Assembly (NCBI RefSeq): GCF_001522545.3
Contig: NC_031769.1
Location: 135,238,105 to 135,302,104 of the forward strand
Length of the DNA: 64,000 bases
Direction: 5' to 3'
DNA from: Parus major
Taxonomy: Eukaryota > Chordata > Aves > Passeriformes > Paridae
The stretch's first letter is position 1. Every line of letters begins with the position of its first letter. Below the pieces are notes generated by a model. That model saw only the letters and a list, made by a program, of their open reading frames with translations, did no database searches and was not told the DNA's origin. Shown here piece by piece: positions 55,730-64,000 of this stretch. The position numbers and the translations under genes were made by a program.

Positions 55730-55890
55730 TTACATTAATTTATCCATGCTCGCATGCTTCTTAATTAATTACTTTCGTTGAGACCAATTTTATGAGGGCT
55801 AGATTAATTTCAGCAGTTACTTTAACTAGAATTAAAGCACGATATACATTTTGACAGCTATGATTAATTAGAGGAAGCACACCTTAAAGA
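55730..55890. other. Candidate conserved intronic element next to the CUB1 exon
   Basis: About 110-260 nt inside the intron from the donor of the 223-nt exon. It contains TTAATTAATTAC, TGACAGCTATGATTAATTAG and CAGCAGTTAC. It could be a splicing or transcription element, but this is inference from motif density. Confidence 0.2.
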
Positions 55891-55995
55891 CTAAATAAGA
55901 AAGAATCCATAATTTAAAAACATTACCTATAGCTATTTTATCATATATTTTTAATTTATTACTACAAGTTAGATTTTAATAATGTTTATTCTTTA

Positions 55996-56259
<264 letters not shown>

Positions 56260-56805
56260 TTATATCAACCTTCAATAGAATACGTAATTAGAATTCACAG
56301 TTTCTGAAAATAATATCAAAATATTTCTTAGCAACTACTGCATTTAGAAAGGTAAAGACCATGTTTTTATAGAAGTGCTGGCCACTTAATGCAAAACAAT
56401 CCCACCTACCTAACAAATGTGTTTTGCATACTGTTTATCTAAAGACATATGGTAACATCATTGAAAATAAATGTATATAACAACACCTATGACTAAATTT
56501 GTTTGCCTATGAAGCAAAGTATTCACATCAATTACCTTTTTTTGTCAAAGGGAAGAGTAAGTAAGTTTCTTTGGATACAGGTCTGATACAGGTTAAGCTT
56601 ATTAACCTTGTGCTTTTCCTCCACGTATCTTGGCTCTGGAGAAGGTTGAAAGTCTATTTATTATGAATAAGCTTTTCCCAGTCAATAATTCTGGGTTATG
56701 AAAGTTCTGTACCAAAGGGCTCAATCTGAAATAGCAATCTGTTGCATCTTTACATTATCTCATGTAAACATTAACAATTTACATGTTTTGACAGAGCCTA
56801 TGTGG

Positions 56806-57379
56806 ATGTTGTTGAACTGCAGTGATCAGGTATGGCTCCAGAGCTGCTCCCTCACACACCACATCCACACCCCCACTTCCATTCCCCCATAGTGGGATGG
56901 AGGAGATTAAGAAGAGTAATAGTGAGAAAACATGTGGGTTGAGACAAAGACAGTTTAATAGGTACAGCAAAAGCTGCACACGCAAGCAAAGCAGATGAAG
57001 GAATTCATTGGCTCCTTTGGCAGGCAGGTGCTCAGCCACCTCCAGGAAAGCAGGCCTACATCAGACCTAATGGTTACATGGCAAGACAAACACCATAACA
57101 CATGGTCCCTTCCTCCTTTCCATCAGCTTTTACCACTGACCATACCACTGAGCTGCCATATTTTCTAGAATATCCCTTTTATTGGTTGGGGTCATCCGTG
57201 TCCAGTCTGTGTCCCCTCCCACCTTCTTGCCCATTCCCAAAAGTATGAGGAGCAGAGGAAGCCTGGATGATGTGTAGGCACTGATAAAATGTTCAGCATT
57301 GTTTTGGTCACAAATCTAACACATAGGACCGTAGGATCTACCATGAAGAAAATTAAGTCTGTCCCAGCCAAATTCAGTA
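56806..57379 (-). mobile_element. Solo LTR of the same avian ERV family, minus strand
   Basis: The reverse complement matches the LTR at 35.5 kb along its length. Shared blocks include GTGGGTTGAGACAAAGACAG, the GGCAGGCAGGTG(C)TCAGCCA stretch, GGAAAGCAGG, GAATATCCCTTTTATTGG and the end GTCCCAGCCAAATTCAGTA. The outer ends have diverged, so the boundaries are approximate. The TATA region is decayed, but the polyadenylation hexamer ATTAAA (56959-56954) is intact. It lies in the same sense as CSMD3. No internal retroviral region adjoins it. Confidence 0.8.
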
Positions 57380-58980
57380 TAGTGGGTCAAAGTTGAAAAG
57401 TTGTTCTGTTCCTAGATCCTTTTTAAAATTAACATCCTTAAATGTCAGAAAATGCCCCTACATTTAAAGCTTAATTTTACTTGAATTATATCAAATTTCC
57501 TTTTTATACAGAAAATTCATTTCCTCGGAAAAATAAGAGAACAAGAATAATTATTAAAAGGTCTCTCCCAAGTCACTGTGTGCTGGCAGGGCAGGTTTTT
57601 TTCTACACTTTTGTTTCAAGTTCTAAGGCTCAGTTATGGCAATTCTTAACTCCTTTGGGACTTTAGGATAATTTTATTTTCCACCAGCTTTGTAGTCTAA
57701 ATGTAGGTCTACATCCCCTCTCCAGGCTTTCTGGTCTCTTACCCCTCAAATATTAGATCAGCTTTCCTGCTTTGCCTTTTGCACCCCTGAAACTTCTTTT
57801 CCCCAAGAATGCTCAGAGCAAGCCCCCTCTTCTAGTGCAGGGATTTCATCTGAGAGAAAGCACAAAGCGCTGAATTGCTCTTTCACAAAAACATGATATA
57901 CATTTCATAACAAACTACAGACAAACAAACCAGATTCCAACTCTTAAATTATACACACATATATATATTTGAGCTCATTAAATCATCTTCATGGCACATT
58001 CACAAGCTTGCCTTCACACTGAGCATTTAAATGTAGAGAGACCCCTTTCCCTGAAGTACTAAGCAGAAATCTCCTGAGATTTTGCACTTTGTATTACTAT
58101 GCTGTAAAGTAACTTTTCTTGACAACAGAACAGTGGAATGTATGATTTTTTTATCTCAGCTTTTTCATATACATTTACAATGGTAGGAAAAGGTGCCTCT
58201 TATGAAATATGACTGTTTTTTTAATACAATTATCATTGTATCATAGATGTATAGGACAAAAAAGGAAGGGAAGATACTCTTAGAAAGTAGGTAAGTACTC
58301 TTAGAAATTAGGGCTTTGTTTACCTCATCTGACGTGTAGCAAATTTTATTTTCTACTGCAAGCTACTTAGAGAATTCATTCTCATATCAGTGTCTGCACA
58401 ACCTTCATTGTTAGGAGTCTGTTTTATTTATCTCTTTCTGCATCTCCCTCATATACTTGAACTATTTTTAAATCCTCTTTATGTGTTATTATTTATTATT
58501 TAAGCTCAGCTGTTTTATTTAGCACTTTAAAAATCTTTCGGAATACAGTTTTTGCACAAGACGCTCTAGAAAATACAACTATTTACTCATAAGACCTACA
58601 TCCTAGAACTTTAACACTTCCTACCAAGTACAATCACTATAATAAGACTTTTAAAATAGCTGTGTGCACATATTTATCAATCATCTTTTTTCCTAGAAAT
58701 CTCTTGCTGAGGCCTACTTCAATAAATTAGAGAAAAAACTTAGAGAAAAACTTGAAAATTAAATAGCATACACTGCTAATTTTCATCCATCTCTCCAGAC
58801 CAAGTGTGGAAAGCACAGTTTATACTGACTCAATAATACAGCTCCATAATTCAGATCCTTTACTATGGTACTTATTTTATTTTCAATTTTTACTTTCAAT
58901 TACATATGGACTATTCTGTTAATTCAATAGAAACTACAAAGGAAAACTGATATATAATAGGTCTACTGTCACCAAAATAA

Positions 58981-59032
58981 AATTATTATAAATTAAATTA
59001 TATTAAATTATAATAAATTATTATAAATTAAA
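58981..59032. repeat. AT-rich two-copy repeat followed by an A-rich tract
   Basis: AATTATTATAAATTAAA occurs at 58981-58997 and again at 59016-59032 (period 35). An A/C-rich run with CCTCCCCCC follows to about 59105. Confidence 0.8.
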
Positions 59033-60139
59033 ACTCAAAAAAACAAAACAAAAAAAACAACCTCCCCCCAAAAAAACCAAAAAACACCAACCAAAAAAAA
59101 CCCAGAGCCAAAACTATGAGGGAACAGAGCCTTGTGAGATAATATGCTACTTATTAAGGAGTGTAATGCTTCATACTCAATGCAATAATTAGTCCTACTC
59201 ATACAATGATATGAAATGTAAATATCCATGACATATGAAAGTTCCAATTACTCCTTTTATTCCATATTCAAAATGTAACAAAAAAGAGAATTATTCATAT
59301 GCTGCAAGATGCTATAACTTGGTTGTTTTTCAGAGATGACTAGCAGAATGTAGCACAGCTATGCACGTGTCAGAAGATACACTTTTAATTCCAAGAATGG
59401 AAAAAAAGCCCCAAACAAACCAACAGTGAAGTTTGATTTTGATAGGTCTGCTCTTCTAGTCTGTAAAATAAGAAATCATGCCAACAGAATTCATGTGCAC
59501 AACATGCACTTTAATCTCTGCTTTCATATGTTAATACATTCTGTGATGCTCTTCACCTGGCAGTGCAACTTGGGTATGATCAAAATAGACAGTGTGCATT
59601 AACTGACTGGTCTGATCAAATGTGGAAAACATGACATTTATCTTCAAGAGGTAAAATTCATGCTGAAATAACTGGTAGCATATACTGTGATCTTTTTCAT
59701 TTAGATTTCAGAACCAGCATTCCAAGCAGAATTTACATTCAAACTGCTTTTCATAAAAGAGAAGGTTTTATGCAAAGAACACAATAAAGAATTTTGAAAA
59801 GCTTGAAGTTAGACTAGAAAAGAAAATTTCTTGTTGAAATAAGTATGAAGATGAACAACACCACTCATGAGATTCTCTTAATAGCTAGTATGATTCAAAG
59901 TTTCTGTTGCATTTTTTATACCAGATTTTAAAATTCAGATGTTTAATTCTCATCAATTTTACATGCATAAATAAACTTCTTGAAATCGGAAAACACAGCT
60001 CCTCTTCCTGATTTCAGTCATCCTTTGATTCATCGTGGAATTATTGTGAGCATCAGTAACAGCTGTTCTTAATCCATTTATTCAACTTTCATTGTCTTAT
60101 AACAAAGCAATTAGTCCTTACATCATGTCCATACCCCTT

Positions 60140-60290
60140 GCCCTTGAATGTCCCATAATTACACTCACTCAATACTCAACAAGATTGTCTTTGGCTTTTT
60201 CTCTTAGATGTGTATAAGAGACAGGCCCTTGAATGTCCCATAATTACACTCACTCAATACTCAACAAGATTGTCTTTGGCTTTTTCTCTT
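60140..60290. other. Tn5/Nextera mosaic-end adapter between two identical 66-bp repeats (artefact)
   Basis: AGATGTGTATAAGAGACAG at 60206-60224 is the complete 19-bp Tn5 mosaic end used in tagmentation libraries. The 66 bp before it (60140-60205, starting GCCCTTGAATGTCCC) are repeated exactly after it (60225-60290). A real Tn5 insertion would have a transposon body and a 9-bp target duplication. A retained sequencing adapter explains this better. Confidence 0.93.
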
Positions 60291-62010
60291 CCTCCTGACC
60301 AGTCTATTATTCTGTTTAATAACATTTTTCCACACCTTTCACCTTACAAGTACTCCACACCTTTCATTTACTCTTAATCTCCCTTGTTTAATGTATTCTT
60401 TAGTAACAGTCATTACCATAAGATAATTATACTGAGTCTGCATTGATTAACACACTTGTACATTTCTAAGTTGCTTGTGTATTTCCTTTCAATTAAGTTT
60501 TTAATACTTTCTTTTATTTTAAGAGAAAACCAAGAAAATGGAAGATGATTTGTTCATACGCTGCATTTTTCTTCAATATCTTTTCTGATAATGTGATCTC
60601 TTTTCATTTCTTACACTTGCAGCTATCTTAAAACAGTCAATCTTATTTTAAAGTATTCCTTAGCCATGTCATCCATGTTCACATCCCTTTTTGCAACAAT
60701 TTGTGCAACATACCTATTTGCAAAATTATTCTTGTCCCCCTAAATGATAGTTCTCTTCCATTCAGAATACATCTACTTATTCACTTGTGTCTCCTCATGC
60801 TCACCACATGTTTCTCCAACACCTTTTTCTGTTTGTGGTCTTTGATCACCTGACAGTATTTGGCAGCAAAAAGTAGTTATTTTTTTGGTGACCCTAAATC
60901 AGTACTGCTCTGCTAATTCTTTTCTCTTTTGCTGGGTTCTCTTTCTGTTCACTTGTATTATCATCACCTTAGTTTTTATAGTTCCTCTCTGTTCATCCTT
61001 TTTGTTAGCACTTGAAAGACTCTACTGGAGTTCAACAGATACAGGTTTCGTAGTGACAAACCCATCCCTATGCTGTGAATCCTTTTCTTCTGCTATAAAT
61101 CTTATCCAGTTTTGGAAAATATATACTCAATTTTTATTTCTAATATTCTAATATTTATTTCTAGCTCAACTTTAATTGTCCTGACAAGCCTCACCCCCAG
61201 ATCTTCAAGCCCATTTAAAACTGAGAATAGGATGCTCTCATCAGATGTGATGGCTGCATTTTACTTTGAAGTGTGTTTGAAATTTACCTTTTTATCACTT
61301 CTCATTGTGTCTTAATTCTCTTTAATTTATGCTTTCCATTCCAATTATGCATCTTTTCTACATAAAACAAGCCTCCTTTCACTAACTTTAACTTCCAATA
61401 GAACAAGGATTTATTGACTTTTCCGCATGAGTGCAAGTATGAAAGGCAATCATCTCCTTTAGTGTACTGGTCTTAGTTCCTTCTTACTCTCTCCCTTTTT
61501 GTCTTCCTATCCCATGTGTCCAGCAGCTTGCAAGCTTCTTTCTTATTCTACTGTGCATTCATATGAAAAAACTGTTGACTGCTTTGAGACACCCTCTGGC
61601 TCTGTTACACTGAGGACACTCACTGGTGTCCCTTCCCGGCAGAAATTCCCTCTTTCTTCACGAGTCTCCTGTTTCCCCTGTGCTGGTGTGGGAGGTGCAC
61701 ATGCAAGCAGCAGCCCTGCACCACAGCACACCAGGACAGAAGTCCCCTGCACCTGGCTGGCAGCTGACAGTGGGGCAGGACTCCACAAGGCCTTAGAACT
61801 GCTGCTATTTTGGAAAAGACTATCTTGCATCCCTATGGATCTCTATGTCTAACTCAATATTCTGTACTTCAAATAATTCTCACTTCTATCTCAGCTACAA
61901 TAGCAGCTTTTATAATGAGCTTTCTACCAACAGAGAAAAGTCTAATATTTTTCCTGACCGCATATAATTGTTACTGTCTTATGTTTTAATTTCCTGAAGT
62001 AATAAAAACT

Positions 62011-62385
62011 TGGAATCATAAAATAGTATGGGTTGGAAGTGACCTTAAAGATCATGTATTTCCAAATCCCTGCTGTGGGCAAGGACACCCTCCTTTAGAC
62101 CAGATTGCCCAACCTGGCCTTGAGCACTACAATGATGAAAAATCCACAAGTTGGGGGACCCTGTTCCAGTATCTCATCACCCTCACAGTGAAGAATTTCT
62201 ACCTAATAGCTAATCCTCTGTCAGTTTAAGTCCATTTTCTGTTGTCCTATCACTACACATCCTTCTAAAAAATCCTGCTCCAGCTTTCTTGTAGACTTCC
62301 TTCAGGTACTGCAAGGCTTCTATAAGGTGTCCCTGGAACCTGAAACACCCCAGCTCTCACGATTACAACTCCTTCTGTCTAAGTA
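62011..62385 (-). mobile_element. CR1 LINE 3' end fragment
   Basis: GGAATCATAAAATAGTATGG, GGTTGGAAGTGACCTTAAAG, CTGTTCCAGTATCTCATCAC, CACAGTGAAGAATTTCTACC and TATAAGGTGTCCCTGGAACC form a nearly continuous reversed CR1 3' end. Confidence 0.85.
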
Positions 62386-64000
62386 ATTTCTATCTCTTTG
62401 GGTTGTTCATACTTTCTATTTTTGTAAATAATTCTTGGGGTTTTTGACATATAATGCCACTTTCCTTGATTTAAGACTCTTTTCTTTAGCCCAAGAAAAT
62501 CTCAGAGCTTCTTAATAAAGCCTTAGTACAAAAGCAAACAAAAACCTCAAAAACATCGTGTTTGTGAAGTGCACAAAGAATGCTGAAGAACCTCTCTGAA
62601 AATCAGGTCTTAGGAGTTCCTAGTAAATGGGGATTTCTTAATTAAACTGCCATTTTGTTTCAATTTGTTCTTAAAAGCATTTGCTTTCTCAAACAAGATA
62701 TTCTGATGTCTATTCTCTGCACAACTTACTAGAAATTGGGACTTTATAAAGTTTAGACACCATAAAGTTTTCAAAAGTTTACCTTTTATCTGTGATTTGT
62801 ATCATTTTAGGGCTATGAGAAAAGATGGGTATACTTTTTGGTAAATAACTGAGTAAGATAGATTGTCTTGCCCTTGCATAAGCTATAACAAGGTACCAAA
62901 ATGACTTTTCCAATCTTTTGGTAGGGTTGACTGGAAGCTTTATAACTTAATCAGTGGAACAGGTGCAGAATACCAGTCAAAAAGAATCACTGTATATTAG
63001 CAGCACATTTGAAACAATTTCTGGAGGTACTGTTTTTCCTCCAGAGAGTAATTTCTTATCTCTGTTACAAACACATTTTCTAAAAGAGGTTTAGAAATAT
63101 TTTTTAGCCTTGTCTTCCACTTCAAAGTGATACCTTCACTTAGTTCTAAAAACTACTAGAAGGACAAAATTTCTGTTCTCTCCTGTCAGCCTTGAGTGTG
63201 TTACTTCTTTGAAGAAACGTAAGGTCTAAAACCAGTAGGACTACTCATGTTCACATGGAATACATTCTGAGCAGCAGGAGGCTTAAACTGGAAAGCTAAC
63301 AAAACAAGAAACTAGATCTCATGTAACAAAAGTATCCATACTATTTTTATTACATGTATTTAAATAAATATTTATTGCCATTGTTTGTATTTCTTGTTCT
63401 ACAACAGAAAACTGTTTGTCATTTCCTGTAACTGAAAACAAAGAGGGTTTAACTTCAATAGTGTTGTCAGTCTTTGAGGAATTTTAAAAAAGATGAGACA
63501 AAACTCTAGGAACTTCTAAGTCATTCAGTAGAAGATTATCACCTTCACAGGAAAATAGAGGGGATTTTAAGTCACCTTTAGGCTTTTAATTACTTTGGTT
63601 TATACATAACTCTGACATGGAGTAGTCTTCTTCTTCTATTTTAAAAGCATTTCTAGCACCACCACAGATGAAAATCCGGTTTCAACAAAGTCAGATGAAA
63701 TACACACAGGATTTTATCCCCAGTATGTAATTAACTTTCCTTCTAAGGATATTTCAATATTTCTCTCTTATTCCCCATGTATTCCTCAATGCCTCGTAGA
63801 CAAGGGATCATCTGTTCCAAAACAACTGTCCCCTTGCTCATGCAGCCAGATAAGGGTGATTTCTCAGATGTGACGAGCATCTAGGCAATACAACTGGACA
63901 TAAAAACAAGAGAGGACATTTGGAATCTCATCACAAAACAAATTAAAAATACTCTCTGGGATTGAAATCCTGCCGTATCTGATACCCCTCATACATGTGA

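Noticed and set aside
60206..60224. Genuine Tn5 or bacterial transposon insertion
   Set aside because: Only the 19-bp end is present, with a 66-bp instead of a 9-bp duplication and no transposase or marker sequence.
61499..61852. Overlapping 117- and 95-codon frames in a GC-richer patch
   Set aside because: Open on both strands through composition; no domain or splice context recognised.

Overview
This is vertebrate, almost certainly avian, nuclear DNA that lies almost entirely inside the introns of one very large gene on the minus strand. Bird origin is inferred from many CR1 (chicken repeat 1) LINE fragments with typical 3' ends, and from two copies of an LTR family I know from bird genomes. 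The sequence is AT-rich, has no bacterial-style gene packing, and contains only two convincing coding segments.

Gene content: two internal exons of a CSMD-family gene, best matched from memory to CSMD3 (CUB and Sushi multiple domains 3). Together they encode the first CUB domain. In gene order (high to low coordinate) the window holds the end of the upstream intron (64000-56220), a 223-nt exon (56219-55997), a 27,812-nt intron (55996-28185), a 113-nt exon (28184-28072) and the start of the next intron (28071-1). Splice sites, phases and the protein across the junction all agree: a split Arg codon joins the exons in frame. The transcription start, signal/anchor region and all later CUB and Sushi exons lie outside.

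Introns: AT-rich DNA scattered with old CR1 fragments on both strands (10.86-11.17, 12.10-12.25 and 12.66-12.96, 16.36-16.60, 20.40-21.34, 29.19-29.30, 37.23-38.02, 54.33-55.38 and 62.01-62.38 kb). One LTR family is present as a plus-strand copy (35.5-36.1 kb), a minus-strand copy (56.8-57.4 kb) and a 3' fragment (38.86-39.0 kb). Two further GC-rich, LTR-like blocks (12.25-12.49 and 21.35-22.38 kb) and several GC-rich segments of unknown origin also stand out. Microsatellites, homopolymers, small two-copy tandem duplications and a striking pair of adjacent perfect hairpins (13.65-13.70 kb) complete the picture.

Assembly quality: there is a 35-base N gap (31770-31804). At 60206-60224 there is an exact Tn5/Nextera mosaic-end adapter between two identical 66-bp copies of genomic sequence, which is almost certainly a library or assembly artefact. 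I found no operon-like, CRISPR, defence or other novel gene system. The points worth checking are the adapter artefact, the hairpin pair, the sense-oriented LTR with an intact ATTAAA, the nested repeats and a few candidate conserved noncoding stretches.
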